Shown here piece after piece: positions 39,959-50,233 of a DNA stretch of 64,000 bases. The stretch covers positions 868,001-932,000 of the forward strand of contig LT598469.1 in the NCBI GenBank assembly GCA_900074745.1, written 5' to 3'. Each line of letters starts with the position of its first letter. Positions within the stretch are counted from its first letter, which is position 1. Source of the stretch: Lachancea mirantina. Taxonomy: Eukaryota; Ascomycota; Saccharomycetes; Saccharomycetales; Saccharomycetaceae. A program made the position numbers and the translations under genes. The notes beneath the pieces are model-generated. The model was given only the letters and a program-made list of their open reading frames with translations, did no database searches and was not told the DNA's origin.

Positions 39959-39998
39959 TGCAGCTCGGTGCAGCTCGGCGCAGCTCGGCATAGCTCGG
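39959..39998 (+). repeat. 10-nt tandem repeat, four copies
   Basis: Units TGCAGCTCGG, TGCAGCTCGG, CGCAGCTCGG and CATAGCTCGG. Looser GCGCAGC copies precede it from 39919. Confidence 0.85.
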
Positions 39999-40573
39999 CT
40001 CAATGCAGCAGGCTCGCACACCGTCAGCGGCCGAGCGCCGCCGCACAGACTCAAGGGGAGACGCGGGTGCCATTGTTGCATCTCGAGGCAAGCGCACTTC
40101 GGCCCGGCAAAGTGTGCAACGGCAGGGAGTTGGTTGGTACGATAACAAATTCGGAACAGAACAGCGTCCAAACAGATAACAAGGCAGGAAGCACACGAGC
40201 GCGCACAAGTCTCATAGGAAAGAAAATTTTTTTTTCCCCATTCTTTCCGAGAAAAAGTGTAGATTCTGATCGCGGCGTCGTACGCGGACGTCGACGTAAC
40301 CGCGGCTGGCGGACACAGAGGGTCCGGAATAAAAAGGATGGAAATCTCAGGACCCGACCAAAGACGGCTCCCTCCCATCCTCACGTAGTCGTCGTTACTT
40401 CTACAAATTTACGTAAAAGCGCGCAGTCCTTGCCTCGTCTTGTCGATCCAGCTGGGGCTGCATCGGTCGTCGTCGTTTCGGTTTTCTCGGTGTTAGAACT
40501 ATCTCTTCCTCGTGTTCCCTTTTGTTTCTGATCCAGACCTTTCTCCTCGCAACCCCGACCCAGGGCCTCCCCA

Positions 40574-41095
40574 ATGAGCGGCGCGCCAGATGCGGAATCA
40601 GCCCGCCGAGGCGCCAAGTTTACATGGAGTACGCGCGACGACAAAGTGCTGGTCGAGTGCGTGCTTGAGCTGCGAGCGCTCTTGCGCGACCCGGTGCGCT
40701 CGTACCCGCGTACCAAGTTCTGGAAAGCGATCAGCGATCACATGGTGCTCAACCACGAGCTCCACCGCAACAGCAGGCAATGCCGTGACCGCTTCAACCT
40801 GCTTTTTTCGCGCGCTGTCGCGCGCGCACCCACACACCGCGACACGGACCTCGACGATCTGCTCGAGACCTGCAAGGCCCGTTTTTATTTCGGGAACGGC
40901 CGCAGTCTGGAAGTCAAGGACTCGTCACTGTCCCACAGTCCGTCGCGCCAACACTCGTTGAGCACGCTGCTGGACCCGCCCGACGTCCAGACGGAGCTGA
41001 AGTACGTGCGCGACACGCTCGACGAGCTGCGAGCCGAAGTTGCGCGCATCAAAATCGACCTTCAGCGTCTGTACGAGATCGTCGAGGCGCGATGA
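40574..41095 (+). CDS. Myb/trihelix-like DNA-binding protein with C-terminal coiled coil (possibly Dal82-like)
   Basis: A 173-residue protein. Residues about 15-85 form a Myb/SANT-like trihelix: FTWSTRDDKVLVECVLELRALL, then YPRTKFWKAISDHMV, then RNSRQCRDRFNLLFSRA. A conserved-looking FYFGNGRSLE follows. The C-terminus (about 137-173) is an amphipathic coiled coil (LKYVRDTLDELRAEVARIKIDLQRLYEIV). This layout, an N-terminal DNA-binding domain and a C-terminal coiled coil, resembles Dal82, the allophanate-induced activator of urea and allantoin genes, but I cannot confirm the match. S. cerevisiae has no such gene between YPL199C and RPL7B. Coding is GC-rich. Confidence 0.75.
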   Translation: MSGAPDAESARRGAKFTWSTRDDKVLVECVLELRALLRDPVRSYPRTKFWKAISDHMVLNHELHRNSRQCRDRFNLLFSRAVARAPTHRDTDLDDLLETCKARFYFGNGRSLEVKDSSLSHSPSRQHSLSTLLDPPDVQTELKYVRDTLDELRAEVARIKIDLQRLYEIVEAR

Positions 41096-42323
41096 CCCCG
41101 TCGGACCGTTGTCGCCGATCTCATGCAGGGCTGTCGCATTTGCTGCCGCTGCTGCCGCTGCTGCTGCCGCCGCGGCCGCATCCCGAAAAAGAAACAAAAG
41201 TTTAATGAACGCCGGAAGTTTTTATCTGGAAGGAACGCTGTCGCGTGACGTCTTCTACGCTGTTACGTAAAAATTACGAATTTCTGGGCCCGAGGGCCCC
41301 CATGTACCTCTACGTCTGGATGAGCCGACAAGTTTTTCCGCGGCTTATGTAAGCCCTGGGTATGTACTGGACCGACATAGGACGTCGTTCTCCGTCTGTC
41401 AAGTGGCTACCGTTTGACGGTTGGTTTCTGGCTGGCGACCGATCTGCTGGCAACCGATCCAGACGGCTACTTGGTGTCGTGTGCGAATCATGCGCAGATC
41501 CTCTCGTCATGTGTAATCGAGCGCTCGCCACCGCAGGCAACGAGGATCTTCAGGTGCGACGATCGCGTTGCATGGCAGGCGAGCCTCGCTGAGCCCTAGC
41601 CGATGGGAGCATGAATCACCTTCTACGTAGGGTACTGATAGGATATTGTGAGTGCATGTGATTTTGTATGAAAAGGCCCATGTAGAAAAAAATTTGTTCG
41701 TCCTGGTTTGTTCTCTCTTTTCCACCCCCATGAGACGACGAAGCAGTTGCGTGCCTGAAGCCATTGATATGTGGTCATACCAGCAGCTTCAGGTCGCATT
41801 TGCGAGTCTCCAGAGTGCAGTATAGGTGATGACACATGTTTTATACATTACAAGGCTAGCTACGGCGATGCTGTCTTACGTTAACCATCTTTCGGGGCTG
41901 ATATACCAAACTCTGGACTCCATAGTAGACGATTTCGCGTAGAAACAACGGTTCTGTACTCTTTTCTCTGGCACCGGCCCTACGCCCTAGCATGTTTAAT
42001 GAGCAACGTTCACAAGTCGCCTGGGAACTGGGAGGATTGCATTCGTAAACACCCATACATTATTTTAGCAGTCACAGGCCTTATTGGACACCCATCCACC
42101 TGCCCATACCTTTTATCGAAACAGAGATGTTCTTCGAAAAAAAGCTTTTCTGACACTGGTTTTTGCGGGTGGAGCACGGCTTTGGGTTCAACCCACGCGC
42201 GTTTCGTAGACGCGGGAAGTTCCACGCACTCTGGCATCGAATGCGCAGTGTCTATATAATGTGTCCAGCATCCCTCGCATATGCCGTCAACACTCACACC
42301 GCTGTCACATCTCATCGCCGAAA
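41096..42323. other. RPL7 upstream region, 1.2 kb
   Basis: The first part (to about 41290) continues the GC-rich island, including a CTG/CCG trinucleotide stretch at about 41140-41172. The rest returns to ordinary composition and holds the RPL7 promoter. No further gene is supported. Confidence 0.5.
42049..42100 (+). promoter_or_regulatory. Tandem Rap1 sites of the RPL7 promoter
   Basis: ACACCCATACATT at 42049-42061 is an excellent match to the Rap1 consensus. A second, weaker ACACCCATCCACC lies at 42088-42100 in the same orientation. They are about 225-275 bp before the RPL7 ATG, the usual spacing for ribosomal-protein promoters. A TATATAAT follows near 42250. Confidence 0.85.
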
Positions 42324-43742
<1,419 letters not shown>

Positions 43743-44258
43743 GTTTTCACTTGAAAAGAAAAAGATGAAGACGAAAACTACCGTGTCAAACCACCGCGCA
43801 CTTTAGGAGCCACCATATAACTATGTTATGTAGCTCCTGTCTAAAAATTGCGACGGTATTTTGTCAAGTTTAATTCTCGGTCCTTCGAATCATTAACATA
43901 TGTACACTAGTAGCGACACATTTGTCTATATAGGATTTTGAACAACGACAGGTATACGTTGGTCCAAAGTCATCTTTCGTGTTATTTAATGTGGCAGAGG
44001 CACTGATTGTCGTTCAGCGAGACCGAGCTGTTACGAGATCTTCCACTACTCAAACGGAGCCTTTGTTGGATTGGCTAACCCGACTCTTCGACTCTTTGAT
44101 CCCTTATCTTCGAAGTGAAAAAATATTTCTTTTCACAACTTTCACATGTGAAAATGCAATATAGGAAAGAACGTCTCTGGGCTAAAAGGTTGACCAGCTA
44201 GAAATTTATCTCACCTTTACGCCATTGTTCAAACTCAAGGTTTTGGTCTTTTGGAATA
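43743..44258. promoter_or_regulatory. RPL7 3' region and HNM1 promoter
   Basis: 516 bp holding the RPL7 terminator region and the HNM1 promoter, including the UASINO-like palindrome given separately. No gene. Confidence 0.5.
44140..44153. promoter_or_regulatory. UASINO (Ino2/Ino4) palindrome upstream of HNM1
   Basis: The perfect 14-nt palindrome TTTCACATGTGAAA contains the inositol/choline-responsive core TTCACATG in both orientations, 106-119 bp before the HNM1 ATG. In S. cerevisiae HNM1 is repressed by inositol and choline through this element, so the regulation appears conserved. Confidence 0.85.
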
Positions 44259-45902
44259 ATGGCTGAAGTTCAGACTACGGCGTACCAGGAGAATCCGAGT
44301 GAGAACAGCTTCCAAGAAATTATCGGGAGAAACGACAAGGAAAATGGGGTTACCACCACTACAGAGTCGAAAACTGAGGAAGCAGAATATGAATTAGGGG
44401 CTGGGACTCAATTGCGAAAGCAATTTTCGTTGTGGTCGATCTTGGGTGTTGGATTTGGGTTGACAAATTCCTGGTTCGGTATTTCGACATCGATGGTCAC
44501 GGGTATCATGTCCGGAGGACCTATGATGATCGTTTACGGGATCATGATCATTGCGTCGATTTCTGTGTGTATTGGTGTTTCGCTAGGTGAGCTTTCTTCA
44601 GCGTATCCACATGCCGGTGGCCAGTTTTGGTGGTCTTTGAAATTAGCGCCTCCAAAATATAAGCGTCTCGCAGCGTACATGTGCGGCTCCTTCGCCTGGG
44701 CCGGCTCTGTCTTTACCAGTGCCTCTACAACGCTTTCTGTAGCAACCGAACTTGTCGGAATGTATGCTCTGACACACCCGGATTTCGAAGTTAAAAGGTG
44801 GCACGTATTCGTGTGCTTTGAGATTCTGCACTTGTTCTTGACCATTTTCAACTGCTACGGCAAATCATTGCCTTTGATTTCATCCTCTGCGTTGTACATT
44901 TCTCTATTTTCTTTCCTTACTATCACTATCACGGTCCTTGCATGCTCTCACGGTAACTACAACGAAGCAAAATTCGTGTTTGCGACGTTCTACAACGAAA
45001 CCGGATGGAAAAACAGTGGACTCGCGTTCATCGTCGGTCTAATTAACCCGGCTTGGTCTTTCTCATGTTTGGACTGCGCGACTCACATGGCCTTTGAAGT
45101 CGAAAGACCAGAGCGCGTTATCCCAATCGCAATCATGGGCACAGTGGCAATTGGCTTCACTACCTCATTGTGCTACGTTATCGCCATGTTTTTCTCGCTG
45201 CATAATTTGGACGCAATTGTTAATTCTAACACGGGCGCTCCAATCTTGGACATTTTTTACCAAGCTCTGGGCAACAAAGCCGGGGCAGAAATCTTAGGCT
45301 GCCTAATTCTGTTCACTTCTTTTGGATGTGTTATTGCGTGCCATACCTGGCAGGCTAGACTGTGCTGGTCGTTCGCTAGAGACAAAGGTCTGCCGTACTC
45401 TCATTTATGGGCCAAAGTCGACCCCAGACTTGGTGTTCCACTGAACGCCCATTTGTTCTCTTGTTCCTTGATTGTTTTACTTGGCGTGCTCTACCTAGCA
45501 TCCTCCACGGCTTTCAACTCTCTCATTACGGGCTGCATTGCCTTTTTACTTCTCTCCTACATTGTTCCTGTCATTTGCTTGCTCATGAAGAAACGTCAAA
45601 TCAGGCATGGACCCTTTTGGCTGGGGAAGTTCGGATTTTTCTCAAACATTGTGCTTTTAGGTTGGACCGTTTTCGCTATTGTATTTTTTAGTTTCCCCTT
45701 CGAAATGCCTGTTGACCGCAACAACATGAACTACGCCTCTGTAGTTATAGTCGGATATCCAGTCTTTTCGGTCGCTTACTGGTTCTTGGGTGCCCGTAAG
45801 AACTTCCATGCTGTCGAGGAACAAGAATACGGAAACGACGTTGGAGCTGACACCAACGAAGAAGATCAATTCAAGGCCCACTCTATAGTCGGCTCCAAAT
45901 AA
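44259..45902 (+). CDS. HNM1: Choline/ethanolamine permease Hnm1
   Basis: Plasma-membrane transporter that brings in choline (and ethanolamine, nitrogen mustard) for the Kennedy pathway of phospholipid synthesis. The 547-residue APC-superfamily protein (S. cerevisiae 563) has a hydrophilic N-terminus of about 55 residues and then about 12 transmembrane segments. Conserved pieces are FSLWSILGVGFGLTNSWFG, GGQFWWSLKLAPPKYKRLAAY and CATHMAFEVERPERVIP. It follows RPL7 and precedes DBP3, as in YGL076-YGL078. Confidence 0.95.
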   Translation: MAEVQTTAYQENPSENSFQEIIGRNDKENGVTTTTESKTEEAEYELGAGTQLRKQFSLWSILGVGFGLTNSWFGISTSMVTGIMSGGPMMIVYGIMIIASISVCIGVSLGELSSAYPHAGGQFWWSLKLAPPKYKRLAAYMCGSFAWAGSVFTSASTTLSVATELVGMYALTHPDFEVKRWHVFVCFEILHLFLTIFNCYGKSLPLISSSALYISLFSFLTITITVLACSHGNYNEAKFVFATFYNETGWKNSGLAFIVGLINPAWSFSCLDCATHMAFEVERPERVIPIAIMGTVAIGFTTSLCYVIAMFFSLHNLDAIVNSNTGAPILDIFYQALGNKAGAEILGCLILFTSFGCVIACHTWQARLCWSFARDKGLPYSHLWAKVDPRLGVPLNAHLFSCSLIVLLGVLYLASSTAFNSLITGCIAFLLLSYIVPVICLLMKKRQIRHGPFWLGKFGFFSNIVLLGWTVFAIVFFSFPFEMPVDRNNMNYASVVIVGYPVFSVAYWFLGARKNFHAVEEQEYGNDVGADTNEEDQFKAHSIVGSK

Positions 45903-46082
45903 TTACCAGGAAGCATAGAGCGTTTCCCAACTTCGCGAGAGGTTCCATATTAATTCATATGTATATATTTATATGTTGATCTACCAATTATCACGTATTG
46001 TTGATGAACTTCATCGCTTGCTGACGTAAGTCTCTGTCGATGCTTGGAAAAAGGAAAACCTGGCAGGCGATGCCGCTGTTAA

Positions 46083-46106
46083 GAAAATTTTCACTATAGC
46101 GATGAG
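46083..46106 (+). promoter_or_regulatory. RRPE and PAC boxes of the DBP3 promoter
   Basis: RRPE-like GAAAATTTTCA at 46083-46093 and PAC GCGATGAG at 46099-46106, about 41 bp before the DBP3 ATG. The pair is typical of ribosome-biogenesis genes. Confidence 0.75.
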
Positions 46107-46146
46107 CTAGTTAATCAAAGAACCAGGGTGAAGGATAGATACTGAG

Positions 46147-47754
46147 ATGACGGATATTAAGGTCGGTGGAAAGAAGCGCAATGCTAATGAGGATGGATTG
46201 AAATCCGCCAACAAAAAAGTGAAGAAGGATAAGAAGGATAAGAAGGACAAGAAAGACAAGAAGGACAAGAAGGACAAGAAGGACAAGAAGGACAAGAAGG
46301 ACAAGAAGGACAAGATTGAAGATGAAGTGAAAATTGAACACCAAGACGTTTGTTCGGAAATTACGAGAGAAACGGGAAAGAGCGAAAAAGCTGTCAAGGG
46401 CTATGAGGAAAATGAAAAGCTTTCGAAGGTGTCTGCCGATAAAATCAAGGAATTTTTTGATGAAAGCGAAGTCACCGTTGAGGACCCTGAGAATTTGGAT
46501 CTACGTCCACTATTATCCTTCGACCATATTTCGCTAGTCAAGGACATTCAGGACGAGGTTTCCAAGTTTCCAAAACCAACTCCAATTCAAGCTGTTTCGT
46601 GGCCGTACCTTCTTTCGGGCAAAGACGTGATAGGAATCGCAGAAACAGGTTCTGGAAAGACTTTTGCCTTCGGTGTGCCAGCCATTAACAACATTTTGAC
46701 GTCTGAAAACAGGAAAAAGGCATCATACCTTCGAGTCTTGGTGGTTTCTCCAACAAGAGAACTGGCATCCCAAATTTACGATAATTTGATTCTTTTGACC
46801 AAGAAAACGTCTTTGGACTGTTGCTGTGTTTACGGAGGTGTACCCAAAGACGAGCAAAGATCGCAGTTAAAAAAATCGCATGTCGTCGTGGCTACTCCAG
46901 GTCGTTTGCTAGATCTCATCGAAGAAGGATCTGCTGATTTGTCGCGTGTCGACTATTTGGTGCTCGATGAAGCTGACAGGATGTTAGAAAAGGGTTTTGA
47001 GGAAGACATAAAGAGAATCATTGGAGCTACAAAAGGCAAGAGTAGACAAACTCTGATGTTCACGGCCACGTGGCCAAAAGAAGTGCGTGAACTTGCTAGC
47101 AGTTTCATGAGAAACCCTGTCAAGATTTCCATTGGTAACAGAGACGAACTTTCGGCCAACAAACGTATCTCGCAGACTGTCGAAGTTGTAGATCCTTTCA
47201 AAAAGGACAGAAAATTGCTAGAGCTTTTGAAGAAGTATCAATCAGGATCTCGCAAAAACGACAAGGTTCTAATCTTCGCACTTTACAAGAAGGAAGCAAC
47301 GCGTGTTGAGAGAAATTTGAAATACAACGGTTACAACGTTGCAGCAATCCATGGCGATTTATCTCAGCAGCAGAGAACCCAGGCGCTGAATGAATTTAAG
47401 ACTGGAAAATCTAATCTTTTGCTGGCCACTGATGTCGCAGCGCGTGGTCTTGATATTCCAAACGTCAAGACTGTCATTAACCTAACTTTCCCATTGACAG
47501 TAGAAGACTACGTTCACAGAATTGGACGTACGGGAAGAGCAGGCCAGACAGGAACTGCGCACACGTTGTTTACTGAACAAGAGAAACATTTGGCGGGTGC
47601 ACTTATCAATGTTTTGAATGGCGCCAACCAGCCAGTCCCAGAAGAACTGAAAAAGTTTGGCACGCATACCAAGAAGAAGGAACACAGTGCATACGGTGCA
47701 TTCTACAAGGATGTTGATACCACTAAGAAGCCAAAGAAAATAACCTTCGACTAG
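46147..47754 (+). CDS. DBP3: Ribosome-biogenesis DEAD-box helicase Dbp3
   Basis: Nucleolar ATP-dependent RNA helicase acting in 27SA2 pre-rRNA processing and in snoRNA turnover on the 60S precursor. It has 535 residues (S. cerevisiae 523). The N-terminus carries about 12 Lys-Lys-Asp-type repeats (46218-46314), a feature S. cerevisiae Dbp3 shares as a KKE/KKD-rich tail. Motifs: [17 protein letters not shown] (Q), AETGSGKT (I), SPTRELASQ (Ia), VLDEADRML (II), FTATW (III; TAT in place of SAT), [12 protein letters not shown] (V), [10 protein letters not shown] (VI). Confidence 0.97.
   Translation: MTDIKVGGKKRNANEDGLKSANKKVKKDKKDKKDKKDKKDKKDKKDKKDKKDKKDKIEDEVKIEHQDVCSEITRETGKSEKAVKGYEENEKLSKVSADKIKEFFDESEVTVEDPENLDLRPLLSFDHISLVKDIQDEVSKFPKPTPIQAVSWPYLLSGKDVIGIAETGSGKTFAFGVPAINNILTSENRKKASYLRVLVVSPTRELASQIYDNLILLTKKTSLDCCCVYGGVPKDEQRSQLKKSHVVVATPGRLLDLIEEGSADLSRVDYLVLDEADRMLEKGFEEDIKRIIGATKGKSRQTLMFTATWPKEVRELASSFMRNPVKISIGNRDELSANKRISQTVEVVDPFKKDRKLLELLKKYQSGSRKNDKVLIFALYKKEATRVERNLKYNGYNVAAIHGDLSQQQRTQALNEFKTGKSNLLLATDVAARGLDIPNVKTVINLTFPLTVEDYVHRIGRTGRAGQTGTAHTLFTEQEKHLAGALINVLNGANQPVPEELKKFGTHTKKKEHSAYGAFYKDVDTTKKPKKITFD
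46218..46314 (+). repeat. 9-nt coding tandem repeat (Lys-Lys-Asp) in DBP3
   Basis: Head-to-tail AAGGACAAG-type units encode a KKDKKDKKD run. The reverse strand is an open frame only because of this repeat. Confidence 0.9.
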
Positions 47755-47929
47755 AAAGCATTTTACTCCTCTCAACTTTTTAGGATATGTATAGTAAGCA
47801 AGCGAAATGGTGAAGAAATGATATTCCGATGATGATGTATCCCCGAGCTTATTGCGTCCAAAGAACACAGTTTTATTATTGTAAACTATATACAGCCGTG
47901 CTTCTATTTTATCATATTCCCACGATAAC

Positions 47930-48376
47930 TTAAGTTTTCTTCTTCAAGTTGTAATTCCATATCTTACTAGGAGGATGCTCCGTGGGTATTCTAATCTCGA
48001 GCGGAAATCTTTTCCCCGCTTCATTTGCATTTGCAGCATTGTAGAGATTGGTGTCAATTTCTCTCAACATATGCATCGCCTTTTCGGCACTCTTGTATTG
48101 AGCTCTCATCTGATCATTTTGCTTTTCACGCGATTCCTGTTGAAACGTGGCCCAGCATCGCTGAATTACCTGATGTTTGATCAAGTCTTCTCTTGATAAT
48201 TTCAGCATTCTTGGCTGCTTTTTGCCTGCTGACATGACACTTAATTGCGTAACGACCCTTTGTAGAGCTGGTGAAACCAGTCCCTTACTCTTCGTTCTTT
48301 TTCCACGAACTGATATTGTTACGGGTTGGCTCATTTGACGCAAAGCATTCCTCGCGCATGTTGGTTTGGAAAACAT
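47930..48376 (-). CDS. MRPL28: Mitochondrial large-subunit ribosomal protein mL40 (Mrpl28)
   Basis: Component of the mitochondrial 54S subunit. The first in-frame ATG is at 48376, giving 148 residues (S. cerevisiae 147). After a presequence-like N-terminus it reads RGKRTKSKGLVSPALQRVVTQ then VMSAGKKQPRMLKLSREDLI, and it ends with FPLEIRIPTEHPPSKIWNYN, matching Mrpl28 (YDR462W). It marks the switch from the YGL/YPL block to the YDR/YML block. An ATCACGTG E-box lies near 48484 upstream. Confidence 0.94.
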   Translation of the reverse strand: MFSKPTCARNALRQMSQPVTISVRGKRTKSKGLVSPALQRVVTQLSVMSAGKKQPRMLKLSREDLIKHQVIQRCWATFQQESREKQNDQMRAQYKSAEKAMHMLREIDTNLYNAANANEAGKRFPLEIRIPTEHPPSKIWNYNLKKKT

Positions 48377-48657
48377 CTCGGTCCTCTGTGTTGCGGGGAT
48401 GATGTCCTCTGAATGGTTCACGCCAGGCCAAAATTTTTCACCTTGATCGATCTTGAAGTGCTGAATTAACTACTCCGAATCATCACGTGTACGGGATCAA
48501 AGAAACAGAAGGTTCAAATATCCATTGGTATTCATCAAACCGTCTATCCGACTGAAATAATCGCGACGACTTAAAGAATTGGACAAACGCTTCAAAAATT
48601 CAAATATCTTTTAAGCCATTTCCCGTTCAAATCGAAGTACTGGTCGAACTCTAAGGG

Positions 48658-48903
48658 ATGAAGCAAGAAACTCCCTCGCAAGCGAACGAGAAGGAACAAA
48701 TGCTCCCGGAGGCTCCTCCTTCCTATGAGGAAGCCACATACGGTACTAAACCTCCAGACTTGGGGGCTCCCACGACAGCTCCTCAAGGTACGTTTTGGTC
48801 TGGCTCTCCACCACAGCAGCGCACTCATATACATCACGGACACACAAACGCGCCAAATCGATCATTTCCTGGGAATAAAGTCCTGCATTACAGTGGTGAG
48901 TGA
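48658..48903 (+). CDS. Small hypothetical protein with PPxY motif
   Basis: An ATG-initiated frame of 81 residues, unrecognised. It contains APPSYEEATYG, a PPxY motif that could bind a WW-domain protein such as Rsp5. The rest is Pro/Gln/His-rich. It ends 2 bp from the end of the convergent proline-repeat gene. No transmembrane segment. It could be a real small gene or a chance frame; the PPxY and acidic context favour a protein somewhat. Confidence 0.45.
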   Translation: MKQETPSQANEKEQMLPEAPPSYEEATYGTKPPDLGAPTTAPQGTFWSGSPPQQRTHIHHGHTNAPNRSFPGNKVLHYSGE

Positions 48904-48905
48904 AA

Positions 48906-50116
48906 TCAGGTTCGTTTTTTTGGTTGAAGAGGTACGAAGGAATCCAAGTTGTAGTAATGCGACGGCGTGTCAGAATCTGTGACTGGGTTGGGCTCTTGAG
49001 GATCCTCTACTATGGGCAAAGCGGGGGATGACTTGGGTTTTGTCAATTGTGGCGACAACGGGTAAGAAAACGGCGGCGGAGCAGGTGGCGAAGCAGGTGG
49101 TGAAGCAGGTGGTGAAGCAGGTGGTGAAGCAGGTGGTGAAGCAGGTGGTGAAGCAGATGGTGAAGCAGGTGGTGAAGCAGGTGGTGAAGCAGATGGTGAA
49201 GCCGGCTGCGGAGATGGCGGCCCACGGCTGTACTCCGGAAATGTATCTATAGGCTGAATTTCATTGTTTTCAGCATCTGTCTTACGGTTTTCGAGTTCTT
49301 TATGTGTCTTTTGCTGTTCTGGCCCCTTTTTATTCCAGAACCAGAGCAAACTAGACCTTTTTTCTTCTCTCTAACCTTCTTCGTACCTTGTCGCCGTACT
49401 GGTTTTGCTTCAAATCGTCCCAACGGGTCCACTTTAAATACATTGGTTGCCGGAAGCTGTGATTCATCTCTTTCGCCTGCGCGACTTCCTAAAGGTTTCT
49501 CCGGTTTGGCTTTATTTTCATAGCGCCTACGAATTCTTCTCAAGCCAGGCAGAGCTAACTCATACAAGGTATCATTAATTGGCCTTTGCAGTCTCTCTGT
49601 GTGCGACGGACTCTTGTTTTTGTTAGCTTCTTCATTTATAGCTTTATTTGCAGAACTCCACGAAAAAACGACCGATGCGATATCACTGGGCAGTCCAGGC
49701 GTCAATTTAGCAATCTCTTTGGAATCTTTCGACTCTAAACTCTCTTCGCGGGCCCATTCGTCAACGGTATCCGATAATTTGTGATGCAATGCACTATCCT
49801 GAAATTTCAACAGCAGTTCCGTATCACCTGTAATCGCCGAAGTTAAGTCAGCTAACCGTTTTCTAGCCCTTGGTGCACAATCTAATATCTCGTATAAACT
49901 CGTTCCGTTACTGTTTTCCCTATCGTCATTATCGTCGTCTTGGCTTGTCGGTATAACTTCATGAAGTTGTGTCAATAGGCCATCGATCAAATTTTGCCGC
50001 GATTCTTGTGGTATAACTTGCATCATATTTCCCCCTGTTAAATTTTCACTAATCAATTCCCCATTGTTAGTATTTGTGTCAAAGTTTAGGTCATCATGAC
50101 CCCCATTGTTCTCCAT
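48906..50116 (-). CDS. YML037C-position protein in two overlapping frames with Pro-Ala-Ser repeats
   Basis: From ATG 50116 an open frame gives 289 residues ending at 49247: acidic/Asn-rich N-terminus, then a basic region with LPGLRRIRRRYENKAKPEKP. A second frame, 48906-49349, has no ATG at all. It reads LLWFWNKKGPEQQKTHKE, then a long run of (S/A)PPA units, and ends DTPSHYYNLDSFVPLQPKKRT. The frames meet at a run of six A (T on the plus strand, 49358-49363): one extra base there would join them into a protein of about 400 residues. Position next to CGI121 matches YML037C, an uncharacterised S. cerevisiae protein of about 340 residues. Either the first frame alone is real, or there is a frameshift (natural or sequencing). 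Confidence 0.65.
49081..49200 (+). repeat. 12-bp minisatellite, exactly ten units
   Basis: Ten consecutive units of GCAGGTGGTGAA with only three variant units (two GCAGATGGTGAA, one GCAGGTGGCGAA). On the minus strand, in the frame without ATG, it encodes repeated Ser-Pro-Pro-Ala. The unit length is a multiple of three, so copy changes would not break the frame. Confidence 0.97.
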
Positions 50117-50233
50117 TTTTCATGCTTTTGAATAATTATCCTAACTGGAGCACTGATATAAGATGTTTTGAAGATCGAATGCGAAAAAGTTCCTACTGGT
50201 GAAGATTCTCAAAGACACACTTGAGAAGCAGTC

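Larger units (their letters stand above)
39473..40573. other. GC-rich intergenic region between Smr gene and Myb-like gene
   Basis: An 1101 bp gap between divergent genes. It holds an 11-nt direct repeat GAACGACCGGG twice (39617-39638), a 20-nt perfect palindrome centred on CACGTG (39643-39662) and a 10-nt tandem repeat (39959-39998). Many open frames on all strands reflect GC-richness, not genes. Confidence 0.5.

Noticed and set aside
41362-41592. 76-codon ATG frame in the RPL7 upstream region
   Set aside because: No protein character and overlaps other frames on both strands.
42176-42196. GGGTTCAACCCA resembling a tRNA B box
   Set aside because: It is a short palindrome in the RPL7 promoter; no A box or acceptor stem at the right distance on either strand.
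48470-48492. CCGAA next to ATCACGTG, centromere-like elements
   Set aside because: The two elements are adjacent instead of flanking an AT-rich stretch of about 80 bp; a promoter E-box of MRPL28 is simpler.
48377-50233. Search for the a-factor gene (MFA1) expected near TFB3 and MRPL28
   Set aside because: No short frame ending in a CAAX motif such as CVIA was seen on either strand.
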